NCBI RefSeq assembly: GCF_041224425.1
Contig: NZ_JBGFGL010000068.1
Span: 62,001-126,000, forward strand
DNA: 64,000 bases
Source of the DNA: Psychroserpens sp041224425
GTDB taxonomy: Bacteria; Bacteroidota; Bacteroidia; Flavobacteriales; Flavobacteriaceae
Direction: 5' to 3'
The notes below the pieces were generated by a model. It had not been told where the DNA came from, searched no databases, and saw nothing but the letters and a program-made list of their open reading frames with translations. Below are positions 18,599-27,283 of the stretch, in pieces. Every line of letters starts with the position of its first letter. Position 1 is the stretch's first letter. The position numbers and the translations under genes are program-made.

Positions 18599-20020
18599 GT
18601 GAATATTAGTATTCCTACAAACCATCATTATTATGAGTCAACTTTTTTTGACCATATGCAACTATGGGATGCTTTTGATGTTAAGTATAAAAAAGACCAA
18701 AAAGTAATAGAACAAGATTTATTTTCTTCATTATTTACAGTAACTACTAAAAACCTAAGTTTAGCACAACTGCAAATAATTGGATTTAAAAATCAAAAAA
18801 ATAAATTAAATCAAGAGGAGCAATTGGTAATTAGGCTTTTTTCGAAAGTAAATGGAGAACAAAAAAAGTTTGCTATACAAACAGGTTTATTTGCTGGTAA
18901 ATTATATCATAAAGGATACGGTTTTAATATAACAACAAGTTATGGAAATGTGTTGCTAAATCGAATGCTTAATTTTGTTAATGATATTTATGTAAGCACA
19001 AAAGAAACAGAAGCAAAACTAAATAAAAAAACAAACGAATTCCATTACATAATTGCTTACTTGTTTATCCAATCACTAGAAAAAGCAAGTGTGTTAGGTT
19101 TGCCAAAACAATTTAAACAAGTTACAGAAAGAAGCTCAAAAGTAAGAGGTAAAATAAACATCAATCAATATCTAAAAGAAGATATTCCTTTTAAAGGAAA
19201 ATTATCTTCTACCTTCAGGACTCAGCAAAACATCCAAGAAATATTGGATGTTTTATTTGCAGCTGTTACAAAAGTAGAGAACTATTTGGGGACTCATTAC
19301 AAATCAAAGATTCTAGGTGTATATCAAACACTTAAAGAAAATAGTTCTAAAAAGTATGTGTCTCAAAACATTATAGATAAAGCTAAAAATCATAAAGTAT
19401 TACAAAACCCTATTTATAAACCGTTCAAAGAGGTTCTAGACTATGCAGAAATTTTGTTAAATAACTTGGGTTTAGTGTCTAAACCTGATAAAAGTTTAAA
19501 AACTTATGGATATCTGTTTGATATATCGCAATTATTTGAGGTTTATCTAGAGAAATTACTTAAAAGATATTTCACAAATTGGATCGTAAATGGACAGGAA
19601 GAAATAAATGTTTATAACAATCTGTTTTTTGGAAGAAAAATGTTTCCAGATATTGTTATGAAACATAAACAAACAGGCGAAATAATTGTTTTTGATGCTA
19701 AATTCAAAAAAATGTCTGGTCGCAAAATAGATGTAGATAGATCTGATTTTTATCAAATACATACGTATATCCAATATTTTCAACCTGATGTTATTTTAGG
19801 AGGTTTAATTTATCCTCTGTCAGAAAATTTGAAGTTTAATAAATCAACTTCAAGCGGCTTATTTAATAGTGGATTTGGCACTAATTTTTTTATCGATGGT
19901 ATTTTAGTTGGTGAGCAAATGGATATGGAAACATTAATTAGAAACGAAAATATCTTTTTAGAACGAATTCAATTACAGATTGAGAATTGTAGAAAACAAA
20001 ATAAGTTAAAAGCTAGTTAA
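18599..20020 (+). CDS. mcrC: McrC-like PD-(D/E)xK endonuclease subunit
   Basis: The 473-residue protein starts at a GTG two bases after the mcrB stop. The next in-frame ATG is at 18656 and would remove part of the N-terminal domain. The nuclease core is FPDIVMK (Asp351), then IVFDAKFK (Asp366, Lys368), then DFYQIHTYIQYF, a standard D...DxK with the Q/Y helix of McrC. The ~340 residues before it match the DUF2357/McrC adaptor region that binds the McrB ring. In the family the pair cuts DNA carrying modified cytosines, or acts against phage by less defined signals. Codons are strongly AT-biased compared with hsdM and hsdR on either side, which suggests that the cyclase-mcrB-mcrC block has a separate history. 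Confidence 0.92.
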   Translation: MNISIPTNHHYYESTFFDHMQLWDAFDVKYKKDQKVIEQDLFSSLFTVTTKNLSLAQLQIIGFKNQKNKLNQEEQLVIRLFSKVNGEQKKFAIQTGLFAGKLYHKGYGFNITTSYGNVLLNRMLNFVNDIYVSTKETEAKLNKKTNEFHYIIAYLFIQSLEKASVLGLPKQFKQVTERSSKVRGKININQYLKEDIPFKGKLSSTFRTQQNIQEILDVLFAAVTKVENYLGTHYKSKILGVYQTLKENSSKKYVSQNIIDKAKNHKVLQNPIYKPFKEVLDYAEILLNNLGLVSKPDKSLKTYGYLFDISQLFEVYLEKLLKRYFTNWIVNGQEEINVYNNLFFGRKMFPDIVMKHKQTGEIIVFDAKFKKMSGRKIDVDRSDFYQIHTYIQYFQPDVILGGLIYPLSENLKFNKSTSSGLFNSGFGTNFFIDGILVGEQMDMETLIRNENIFLERIQLQIENCRKQNKLKAS

Positions 20021-20022
20021 CC

Positions 20023-23000
20023 ATGGCAGAATACACCAACGTAGAAAAACCCTTTTTAGATAAATTACAAGCCTTAGGGTGGCGTATCATCAACCAAGGC
20101 AGTTTTGGCATTCCTAAAGATCCTGCGTCTAGTTTGCGTTCTTCTTTTAAAGAAGTAACTCTAAAAGAAGAGTTTATGAAAGGAGTAGGCCAGATCAATT
20201 TGGTTAATGGCAAAACATGGTTAACCAATAAACAACTAGAGGATATTTACAACGAACTAATTAGTGTAGAACGTGATAATTTATCCTTACTAGAGGCCAA
20301 CAAACAAATCTTTGAAAAACTCATCGGTGTTACCAAAACCACGGTGGCTAAAAATGAAGTGACAGGAGAAGAGAACCCCCTTGTTAAACTCATCAATTTC
20401 GAGAACTGGGACAACAACATGTTTGTGGCCATCAATCAGTTTAGAGTGGTTACACCTGGTGGTCCGCGTGAAGGCATCATACCAGACATTGTACTTTTTG
20501 TTAATGGTTTACCTATTGCAGTAGTAGAATGTAAAGAAGTAGATGTAGCAGATCCTATTTCTAGTGCAGTTGACCAAATTATGCGCTATGCCAATACCAG
20601 AGAAGATGAGTTTGGCACCAAAGAAGGTGAAGAGCGTTTATTTTACTACAACCTCTTTAGCATTGCTACGCATGGTGAAGAAGCACGAGTAGGGTCTATT
20701 ACAGGCGATTTCGAATACTACCTCAATTGGAAAGACATTTTTCCAGAAAGCTATAAAGACATAGATATCACAAACTATGTTGAAGAAGAAAGCGAGCGTT
20801 ATAAAAGTAATGGGTTACAAAACGATCCTCGTGTACGTCAGGAGGTCATGATAAAAGGGATTCTCAATAAAGAAATCCTCTTAGATATTCTACAACATTT
20901 CACACTCTTTATGGAAATTAAAGAAGGTGTAGAGGTTAAAATCGTGTGTCGTTACCAACAATACAGAGCAGTAGGTAAAATTTTAGACCGTATGCGCAGC
21001 CAATCTACAGGACAAACACGTTCTGGAGTAGTATGGCATACCCAAGGTTCTGGTAAGTCTTTGACCATGGTGTTTTTTGTCCGCAAGTTGCGCTCGCAAT
21101 CTGACCTCAAAGATTACAAGGTCATTATGATGGTAGATCGCAAAGATTTACAGAAACAACTATCGGCTACAGCACGTTTAACCAATGAGTTTAAAGAAGC
21201 CAATATTGTAAGTTCCCGTAAAGAGCTTAAACCGAAGCTAAGTGGGACAGCATCTAACTTAAATATGGTCATGGTGCATAAGTTTGTGCAAGAAGAACTG
21301 AAACATTCCAAAGCCTTATTAAAAGCCTACGAAGAAAAAGGCGAAGTACCAGAATTTAAACCTTTTGAGGTCGTAAATACCTCAGATAGAATAGTAATCC
21401 TTATTGACGAAGCACACCGTACACAAGGCGGTGATATGGGCGATAATCTATTTGCGGCCTTTCCTAACGCAGCCAAAATAGCCTTTACAGGAACACCGTT
21501 ATTGACCGATAGACACAAACAGAAAACACATGAGCGTTTTGGTGGCACAGGGGAGTTTATAGATACCTACAAAATACGAGAAGCAGTAGATGATAGAGCC
21601 ACTTTAGATATAAGATATATTGGTAAAACCACCAATGATAATATCAGTTCTAAAGAAGCCTTTGATGCCGAGTTTGAAGATGTCTTTAAAAAACAATCCA
21701 AAGAAGAAAAAGAAGAGATTCAAAAGCGTTATGGAACGATGCAAGCCTATTTAGAGAACAAAGACCGCTTGCGTAAAATAGCCAAAGACATTGTAAAACA
21801 TTACGTGGCAGATATTCTACCTAATGGGTTTAAAGCTATGGTCGTTGGGAGTTCTGTGCTTGCAGCGGCACGATATCAATACTACATTCAAGAATACATT
21901 CAAGAGTATATAGCAGAAGAAAAACAAAAACAAAGTCCAGATATAGAGCTTATCGAAAAACTTGAGTTTTTAAAATTAGGAACTATTGTAACCAAACAAG
22001 ATAACAATGAGCTTGGTTTCATCAGTGCGGCTAGAAAACAAGCCAAAGAATTAAAAGCGGTAGATAACTTTAAAAAGGACTTCGATTTTTCTAAAGATGC
22101 AGATGGTAATTACCTAAAACCAGAAACAGGTGTTGCCTTTCTGTGCGTGTGCGATAAATTACTAACGGGCTTTGATGCGCCTATTGCACAAGTGATGTAT
22201 TTAGATAAAAACATTCGTGAACACGACTTGTTACAAGCCATAGCACGAGTAAATAGAACTAAAAAAGATAAAAAACATGGGCTTTTAGTAGATTATTACG
22301 GAGTGTCCAATCATTTAAAAGATGCCTTAAATATTTGGGGAGCCGAAGATGAAGAGGATATCAAGGAATTATTAGAATACTTCAAGGATATTGATAAAGA
22401 AATTCCTGTCTTAGAAGCACGTTACAACAGAATGATTCAGTTGTTTACAGACAAAGGCATAACTGATTTTAAAAAGTTTGCCGAACAGCGAATGATTGAC
22501 AAAGACAAAGAATTTCAATTGGCAGAGGATTGTATAGCCTTGGCAGAATCGGTAGCCTTTAGAGCACAATTTGACACCTATCTAAAAGCCTTTTTTGATA
22601 GTTTAGATTTGCTATTCAATTCTAAAGTGGCTAAAGACTATTACATTCCTGCAAAGCGTTTCGGGTATTTATTGGTACGTATCAAAAACCGCTATAAAGA
22701 CCCAAGTATGGACTTAAAATGGGCAAAACCCAAAGTGCGTAAAATGATAGACAGCTATTTAGAAACTTTGGGTATTGATAGTAAAATTCCACCAGTAAGT
22801 TTGTTGTCAGACGATTTCACTAAAGAAGTGGATAAGCTAGGTAAAAACAGCAAGGCAAAAGCGTCTGAAATGGAGCATGCGATTAGAAGACACATCAAAG
22901 TCAATATGCAAAAAGATCCTGCGTTATACAAGCGTTTTTTAAGAAGAATAGAAGAATTACTAGAGCGTTATGCCGATAATTGGGAAATGATTGTACAAGA

Positions 23001-23367
23001 ATTCTATAAAGTCCGAGAGGATATGGATAAGGGGAGAGCGGATGAAGCTCAGGAATCAGGCTTAACCCAACAAGAGCTACCATTTTATGATTTCATCATC
23101 TTTACAACGTTAAAAGAAGAAGATTTATCGGATGATGAAAAAGAAGTATTAAAAACTTTAGTAAAAAATCTAGTGGTCTTGCTTCAAGATGCAATAAATA
23201 AACCAAACTTCTGGAAAGGACGCCCATCCGAAATACGAAAATTACAAGGCATTATTGAGGATGAAATAGCATTTGTGTCCATTGAAAAAGTAGCCAATCA
23301 GTACGCCAAGTTGAGCGTTGAGATAATGAACTTGGCAAAGCGTCGAAACGATGAATTATTAGGATAA
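20023..23367 (+). CDS. hsdR: Type I restriction enzyme motor/nuclease subunit
   Basis: The 1114-residue protein translocates DNA and cuts it in the HsdR2M2S complex. The N-terminal nuclease motif is PDIVLF (Asp155), then VVECKE (Glu169, Lys171). The superfamily 2 motor follows with Walker A GSGKS (Lys345), DEAH at 462-465, and motif III FTGTPLL. Helicase motif VI is LLQAIARVNR. The C-terminal helical region is complete, and the length is normal for the family. It starts 2 bases after mcrC, so hsdM-hsdS is split from hsdR by the cyclase-mcrBC cassette. Its stop overlaps the next start (TAATG). All catalytic motifs look intact. Confidence 0.97.
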   Translation: MAEYTNVEKPFLDKLQALGWRIINQGSFGIPKDPASSLRSSFKEVTLKEEFMKGVGQINLVNGKTWLTNKQLEDIYNELISVERDNLSLLEANKQIFEKLIGVTKTTVAKNEVTGEENPLVKLINFENWDNNMFVAINQFRVVTPGGPREGIIPDIVLFVNGLPIAVVECKEVDVADPISSAVDQIMRYANTREDEFGTKEGEERLFYYNLFSIATHGEEARVGSITGDFEYYLNWKDIFPESYKDIDITNYVEEESERYKSNGLQNDPRVRQEVMIKGILNKEILLDILQHFTLFMEIKEGVEVKIVCRYQQYRAVGKILDRMRSQSTGQTRSGVVWHTQGSGKSLTMVFFVRKLRSQSDLKDYKVIMMVDRKDLQKQLSATARLTNEFKEANIVSSRKELKPKLSGTASNLNMVMVHKFVQEELKHSKALLKAYEEKGEVPEFKPFEVVNTSDRIVILIDEAHRTQGGDMGDNLFAAFPNAAKIAFTGTPLLTDRHKQKTHERFGGTGEFIDTYKIREAVDDRATLDIRYIGKTTNDNISSKEAFDAEFEDVFKKQSKEEKEEIQKRYGTMQAYLENKDRLRKIAKDIVKHYVADILPNGFKAMVVGSSVLAAARYQYYIQEYIQEYIAEEKQKQSPDIELIEKLEFLKLGTIVTKQDNNELGFISAARKQAKELKAVDNFKKDFDFSKDADGNYLKPETGVAFLCVCDKLLTGFDAPIAQVMYLDKNIREHDLLQAIARVNRTKKDKKHGLLVDYYGVSNHLKDALNIWGAEDEEDIKELLEYFKDIDKEIPVLEARYNRMIQLFTDKGITDFKKFAEQRMIDKDKEFQLAEDCIALAESVAFRAQFDTYLKAFFDSLDLLFNSKVAKDYYIPAKRFGYLLVRIKNRYKDPSMDLKWAKPKVRKMIDSYLETLGIDSKIPPVSLLSDDFTKEVDKLGKNSKAKASEMEHAIRRHIKVNMQKDPALYKRFLRRIEELLERYADNWEMIVQEFYKVREDMDKGRADEAQESGLTQQELPFYDFIIFTTLKEEDLSDDEKEVLKTLVKNLVVLLQDAINKPNFWKGRPSEIRKLQGIIEDEIAFVSIEKVANQYAKLSVEIMNLAKRRNDELLG

Positions 23368-24047
23368 TGCAGGTATCAGGAATCGACATAAAAGTAATCA
23401 AGAGTAAACGTAAAACCCTTAGTATTTATATCGAGCGAGATGGTTCTGTGTCAGCTCGTGTGCCAGAAAAAGTTAAAGACGAAGAGCTTCAAGACATTTT
23501 AAATTCAAAAGAGTACTTAATTTTCAAACATCTTGCTGAATGGGAGCAATTAAATGCAAATGCAGTAGAACGCGAATATGTTAGTGGTCAATCGTTTTTA
23601 TACTTAGGAAGAAATTACCGCTTAAAATTCGCCGAAGTAGAGGCAGGTAAATTACATTTCAGAAAAAATACTTTTTTCTTAAACCCAACTGATAAGGATA
23701 AAGCTAAAGAGCTGTTTATTGATTTCTACAAACAAAAACTTAATACTAAATTACCAGGAATAGTAAAATCATATCAAGAACAATTAGGCGTACTGCCAAG
23801 AATTCTTAAAGTAATGGAGCTTCAAAACCGCTGGGCTTCTTGCTCAGCAAACGGTAACGTAAACTTCCATTGGAAATGTGCTATGGCACCAATTGATGTG
23901 TTGCACTACATTGTAGTGCATGAATTAGCCCACTTAATTCACAATAACCATTCAAAACTATTCTGGAATGAAGTCGATAAAATATTACCAAATTATGATG
24001 CCCAAATCCATTGGTTAAAAATCAATGGCGCAGGTATGGACTTGTGA
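23367..24047 (+). CDS. YgjP/DUF45-type zinc metallopeptidase
   Basis: The protein has 226 residues. The zinc motif HELAHLIHNNHSKLFW starts at His185 (H185-E-x-x-H189, with HS-x-x-FW following) and is the signature of the YgjP-like DUF45 family, related to SprT/WSS1 folds. RWASCSANGNVNFHW about 25 residues earlier is the other conserved block. The start codon shares one base with the hsdR stop, so translation is coupled. Proteins of this family are commonly encoded next to hsdR; their role is unproven, with protein-DNA adduct cleavage or turnover of HsdR as candidate ideas. It is the last gene of the tight row. Confidence 0.88.
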   Translation: MQVSGIDIKVIKSKRKTLSIYIERDGSVSARVPEKVKDEELQDILNSKEYLIFKHLAEWEQLNANAVEREYVSGQSFLYLGRNYRLKFAEVEAGKLHFRKNTFFLNPTDKDKAKELFIDFYKQKLNTKLPGIVKSYQEQLGVLPRILKVMELQNRWASCSANGNVNFHWKCAMAPIDVLHYIVVHELAHLIHNNHSKLFWNEVDKILPNYDAQIHWLKINGAGMDL

Positions 24048-24155
24048 ATTGAATATTAATTATAAACAGGGTAATAATGATTTACTTTTCTATTTGTCAC
24101 TTCGAGCCATTTTATGAGATGTCAGTAAATAGTGTCCAGAAACGCATCCCGTGTC

Positions 24156-24176
24156 ATTCTGAACGCGTTTCAGAAT
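24156..24176. repeat. Small palindrome in dispersed GTCATTCTGAA-type repeat
   Basis: ATTCTGAA and TTCAGAAT pair around a 5-base loop (CGCGT). It is part of a GTCATTC...GAATCT motif that recurs at 25085. The gap 24048-24275 holds this and a shorter GTCACTTCGAGC start at about 24096, and otherwise nothing. Confidence 0.55.
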
Positions 24177-24238
24177 CTTATAATTAAAAAATGAAACCAA
24201 AAACCGTCAATATCTAGAAATGCCAATTTTTTGAGTTT

Positions 24239-24246
24239 TAGTTTTG
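24239..24246 (+). promoter_or_regulatory. Candidate -7 element TAGTTTTG for the two small orphan genes
   Basis: TAGTTTTG fits the TAnnTTTG element and lies 30 bases before the ATG at 24276. No good TTTG is seen at the -33 position. Confidence 0.45.
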
Positions 24247-24275
24247 TAACATAGTAATATTAAAAACAAAAAATT

Positions 24276-24404
24276 ATGAGTACACAAAACAATCACCAAG
24301 CTAATCAAAGTAATGCAAACAAAGGCACCTCAGGTACTAACAGCACCTACAGTAAAGTACATGGTAATCGAGGAGCGCAATTAAATCCTAACAGAAAAAA
24401 GTAA
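24276..24404 (+). CDS. 42-residue Asn/Ser/Gln-rich small protein
   Basis: ATG at 24276 to TAA at 24402-24404. The product is very polar (MSTQNNHQANQSNANKGTS...), with a basic GNRGAQLNPNRKK tail, and has no hydrophobic segment. It looks like a real gene because a TAnnTTTG element sits 30 bases upstream and the 213-residue gene follows after 9 bases. The composition suggests an unstructured protein. The function is unknown. Confidence 0.5.
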   Translation: MSTQNNHQANQSNANKGTSGTNSTYSKVHGNRGAQLNPNRKK

Positions 24405-24413
24405 GCGTCAAAA

Positions 24414-25055
24414 ATGGCTGTGACAACTAAAAATGAATGGAGAGACCTATTACAATCCCTTGTGCAAAGTGGTCACAGATGGAGATGCAAAGAACATTTT
24501 TTTCTAACATTAACAAGCTACCATCTTAGTGATGATTTTAAATCGTTAAGAAGGTGGCTGGTTTATATAATGCATCATGCCAATTGGTTAAATCTCAAGG
24601 AAACACCCTATATAACACTGTCAGACCAAATGCTTGCAGATTTTACTGATCAACATATGCCTAGTACATATGATAAGGAGTCTATGTATGAGCTGTTCGG
24701 AACTAATCGCAATACATTTAAAAAAAATTATGCAAAATACCTTCAAATAAAGCAGCCTACAATAGGGCAGGTGATGTTAGCTATGTTTAACCAATGGAGA
24801 GACACTAACCAAGAACTATCAGAGCCTATTAAGAAAAAGGATATATCAAGGCTTCAAGGGTTTTACCCAAAGAAAACAGCAAGAATGTTTGTTGAAGTTC
24901 CTCAGGTACAAGACTATTTAGAAACCATAGGCTTATCTTATGAAAAAGCAAGGGAGTTTCCACCTCGATTAATTGAAATAGTTTTTGAAGAAATAGGTGA
25001 ACCAGAAAGATACAAAGAGTTAGTGGCAATTCTTAACCAAGATGAAGAGGCATAA
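24414..25055 (+). CDS. Hypothetical soluble protein next to the defence operon
   Basis: The 213-residue protein has no signal peptide and no membrane segment. It is largely helical and rich in Trp and His in the first half (HRWRCKEHFFLTLTSYHL, RRWLVYIMHHANWLNL). A middle part GTNRNTFKKNYAKYL resembles a helix-turn-helix-like stretch. The C-terminal EKAREFPPRLIEIVFEEIG is acidic. I do not recognise the family. It follows the 42-residue ORF by 9 bases and probably shares its transcript. Its place at the edge of the restriction operon makes an accessory defence or mobile-element role possible; nothing in the sequence proves that. Confidence 0.65.
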   Translation: MAVTTKNEWRDLLQSLVQSGHRWRCKEHFFLTLTSYHLSDDFKSLRRWLVYIMHHANWLNLKETPYITLSDQMLADFTDQHMPSTYDKESMYELFGTNRNTFKKNYAKYLQIKQPTIGQVMLAMFNQWRDTNQELSEPIKKKDISRLQGFYPKKTARMFVEVPQVQDYLETIGLSYEKAREFPPRLIEIVFEEIGEPERYKELVAILNQDEEA

Positions 25056-25084
25056 AAAAATAGTAATACAATACACCATATTGA

Positions 25085-25172
25085 TGTCATTCCGAGCATA
25101 GCGAAGGAATCTTATGAATGGCATAGTTATCAACAAACAGATTGCCACGTTCGTCCCTCACTCGCAATGACA
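25085..25172. repeat. Dispersed GTCATTCCGAGC...GCAATGAC repeat
   Basis: GTCATTCCGAGCATAGCGAAGGAATCT opens and CTCGCAATGAC closes an imperfect inverted repeat of about 88 bases. Copies of this type are scattered between genes in many Bacteroidota genomes. It is not coding. Confidence 0.6.
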
Positions 25173-25204
25173 ATACATAAGGCTATTTTCAAAACAGCAT
25201 TGTA

Positions 25205-25320
25205 CTTGCAATTCCAACAAGGTCGGAAAACCCAACGATTTTAAGAACTAACGTAAAATCAAGTTCCGCCTTAAACATCTGGCAGGCGAGCGTCGATCAC
25301 TAGTGAAAATATTGTTGGTG
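25205..25320. repeat. Degenerate dispersed-repeat modules (S-P order)
   Basis: This stretch reads TTCCAACAAGGTCGGAAAACCC (module S-like), then AACGATTTTAAGAACTAACG (module P), then GGCAGGCGAGCGTCGATCACTAG. The last motif recurs at about 27409-27428 as GGCAGGCGAGTGTCAATGACTAG. Confidence 0.55.
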
Positions 25321-25326
25321 AGATAT

Positions 25327-25507
25327 CAACGATTTCAAGAACTAACGCAGAATCAAGCGAAAGTGCTATGCAAAGCATTAAGCATGCAGCGCAGATTTGA
25401 GTGGTTTGGCGTAGACAAAAGTTCCTAAAAATCGTTTTGATGTTTTGGTTCATTTTGCATCAAGGTAAAATGAACATCATTAAAGCTGCCATGGTAAAAA
25501 GTGTATT
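25327..25507. repeat. Dispersed repeat, right copy flanking the defence region
   Basis: Same orientation and order as 6611-6795: AACGATTTCAAGAACTAACG, AGCATTAAGCATGCAGCGCAG, AAAAGTTCCTAAA, a TTCATTTTG/TAAAATGAA hairpin, then CATGGTAAAAAGTGTAT. It runs straight into palindromic element copy 1. Confidence 0.75.
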
Positions 25508-25515
25508 AAAACAAA

Positions 25516-25558
25516 ACCCTTCCCTGTTTTAGGGAAGGTGTCCGTAGGACGGAAGGGT
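25516..25558. repeat. Palindromic element R, copy 1
   Basis: 43 bases beginning ACCCTTCC and ending GGAAGGGT. It contains two inner hairpins: CTTCCCTG/TAGGGAAG (G-T closing pair) and GTCC-GTA-GGAC. The outer ACCCTTCC/GGAAGGGT pairing uses the same bases as the first hairpin, so the two folds exclude each other. Confidence 0.7.
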
Positions 25559-25570
25559 AAAAAAACAAAA

Positions 25571-25609
25571 AACCCTCTCTAGCAAATAAGCCAAAGAGGG
25601 TTCTAACCA
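25571..25609 (-). terminator. Rho-independent terminator of the minus-strand gene
   Basis: Read on the minus strand: AACCCTCT stem, a 16-base loop, AGAGGGTT, then TTTTGTTTTTTT. It lies 17-55 bases after the stop of the 25626-26426 gene. Confidence 0.75.
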
Positions 25610-25625
25610 AGGTTAATAAAGAAGT

Positions 25626-26426
25626 CTACCCACCAACAGCAATCTTCATCGCATGCCCTTGCGAAAACTCATACAACTGTCCATTCACCATTTGGTAAAA
25701 CACAATCGCAGTCCCTGCAAATAGCGCACTGGTCACAGGTATGGCACCATAAGAACTCATATCCACAACAAGGTTGGTAGCACTACCCACCATACCACCT
25801 AGCGGAATTTCAGCACTGTAAGTTACCATACCACGGCCATTCACGTCCTCATCAACAGGCTCATAACCCTTAATGGCAGGAACCCATTCATAGTTACTGG
25901 TAAAACCAGCGGCCAAAGCCAATTTAAAATGCGTGGCACCTTCAGGAGCCAAAACAAAGGTATCCGTATCAAAATCAGGAATATCCCAAGTCACGGTATC
26001 ACGGGCAGCATTGATAACAGGAGGTGAGGATGGCGCATTAAACTGCGTGTCAAAAGGCTTACTCAAGTTGAGATTAAACCCCTTAAACAAATCCACATGG
26101 CTCACGAGATCAATATCACGCTCACCACGAGCACCAGTTCCTAATCCACACACTTTGCGGATAATGGCATTCAATCGGGCACTCACATAACTGTCTCCAA
26201 CCAAACGCACAATCCCAGCAAAGCTCTCTCGAAACGCCTTGCCGGTTTTGGCAGCGCCTCCAAATTCCTGCATGTTCTCACGAGTACGTCTGTACGCCGG
26301 ATCGTTCATAATCCGATTGCGGCTCACACGGCTTTGGGTCTTTACAAAAGATTCGCCGTTCTTTCGGTAGAAGGTCAACCCGTCCAGAGTCCCTTCAAGT
26401 CTAATAAAGCTATTGTTTCTAGCCAT
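25626..26426 (-). CDS. Conserved hypothetical protein of Bacteroidota
   Basis: The 266-residue protein starts at MARNNSFIRLEGTLDGLTFY; the frame extends 14 residues upstream (to 26468) but MARNN is the family-like start. The N-terminus (GLTFYRKNGESFVKT, then DPAYRRTRENMQEFGGAAKTGKAFR) is a pattern I associate with a widespread, uncharacterised Bacteroidota family. The middle and C-terminus look like beta-sandwich strands. There is no signal peptide. Its GC content is visibly higher than that of the AT-rich repeat tract around it, which suggests separate acquisition. It is monocistronic with its own terminator. No function can be given; a structural or phage-derived role is one possibility. 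Confidence 0.75.
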   Translation of the reverse strand: MARNNSFIRLEGTLDGLTFYRKNGESFVKTQSRVSRNRIMNDPAYRRTRENMQEFGGAAKTGKAFRESFAGIVRLVGDSYVSARLNAIIRKVCGLGTGARGERDIDLVSHVDLFKGFNLNLSKPFDTQFNAPSSPPVINAARDTVTWDIPDFDTDTFVLAPEGATHFKLALAAGFTSNYEWVPAIKGYEPVDEDVNGRGMVTYSAEIPLGGMVGSATNLVVDMSSYGAIPVTSALFAGTAIVFYQMVNGQLYEFSQGHAMKIAVGG

Positions 26427-26822
26427 AATACTAAAGTTTACGATTGCCTGTTTTAATAGTGAAGACAATCAGGTTAATACTCAGAAAGCAACCAAGGCTA
26501 CTTTCCATCATAGATGAGGGAATTACATGCTTAGGGAATCAATAGGGTAGAATAACACTGTAAGTTCAAATACAAAGCCTCCGGATAGCTCGAATTATAA
26601 AACTCACGATCCAAACATAGAAAATAAATTTTAATTGAGAATATTTTCTAAATGTAAGATTCTCAGTTATTTAAACAATTTTCTAAATAATATTTAAAAT
26701 CAAACCAATTTTATATAGAAAAAATTCTACATTATAAATCCAACCTGAATAACCACTACGATTATCATAAAAATGCATGGTTTTAAAAAAGTGATGTAAT
26801 TATAACCAATTCACATGAAGTG

Positions 26823-26877
26823 CTCCTTCAGGTCTCCTTCAGGTTTCCTTCAGGTGTCCTTCAGGTCTAATGCAGGT
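26823..26877. repeat. Five tandem 11-bp iterons
   Basis: Five head-to-tail units follow the consensus CTCCTTCAGGT; the last is degenerate (CTAATGCAGGT). They lie 0.4 kb upstream of the minus-strand gene, just past a very AT-rich stretch (about 26620-26760). The rest of 26427-26932 holds no gene that I can support. Confidence 0.75.
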
Positions 26878-26932
26878 CAACAAAAAATTAAAAACCGTGT
26901 TAAACACAAGAATGTTCAAAACTAACAAGAAA

Positions 26933-26974
26933 ACCCTTCCCTATTTAAGGAAGGTGTCCGTAGGACGAAAGGGT
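26933..26974. repeat. Palindromic element R, copy 2
   Basis: ACCCTTCCCTATTTAAGGAAGG then TGTCCGTAGGACGAAAGGGT. One base is shorter and one outer pair is lost compared with copy 1. It is followed directly by module S. Confidence 0.7.
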
Positions 26975-27030
26975 AAGACAACCCAATCCCAACAACGTCG
27001 AAAACCCCTGTCGTCAGTATAAATAACTGA
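26975..27030. repeat. Module S with the CAACAACGTCGAAA motif, copy 1
   Basis: AAGACAACCCAATCCCAACAACGTCG, then AAACCCCTGTCGTCAGTATA. It recurs almost unchanged at 27619-27670. A module P copy (AACGATTTCAAGAACTAACG) follows at about 27063. Confidence 0.65.
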
Positions 27031-27283
27031 AATCCAATTAAAGACTTTGTACGTACTTTGTCAACGATTTCAAGAACTAACGTAAAATCAATATTCAATA
27101 GAACGGCATCAGTTTTTGTTCGTAGTAAAACCAAGAACAGACACAAAGAGGGTAGAGGAGCATTGCCCAGCGTAGCGATTGCGATGCGCATGATTAAGTC
27201 TGTTCGTTAGGTTTTCAAGAACAAGAAGTGCAGCCTAGATTTTTTGTATCCTTTTTTATCGATGAAAAAAGGATATAAGTAAA

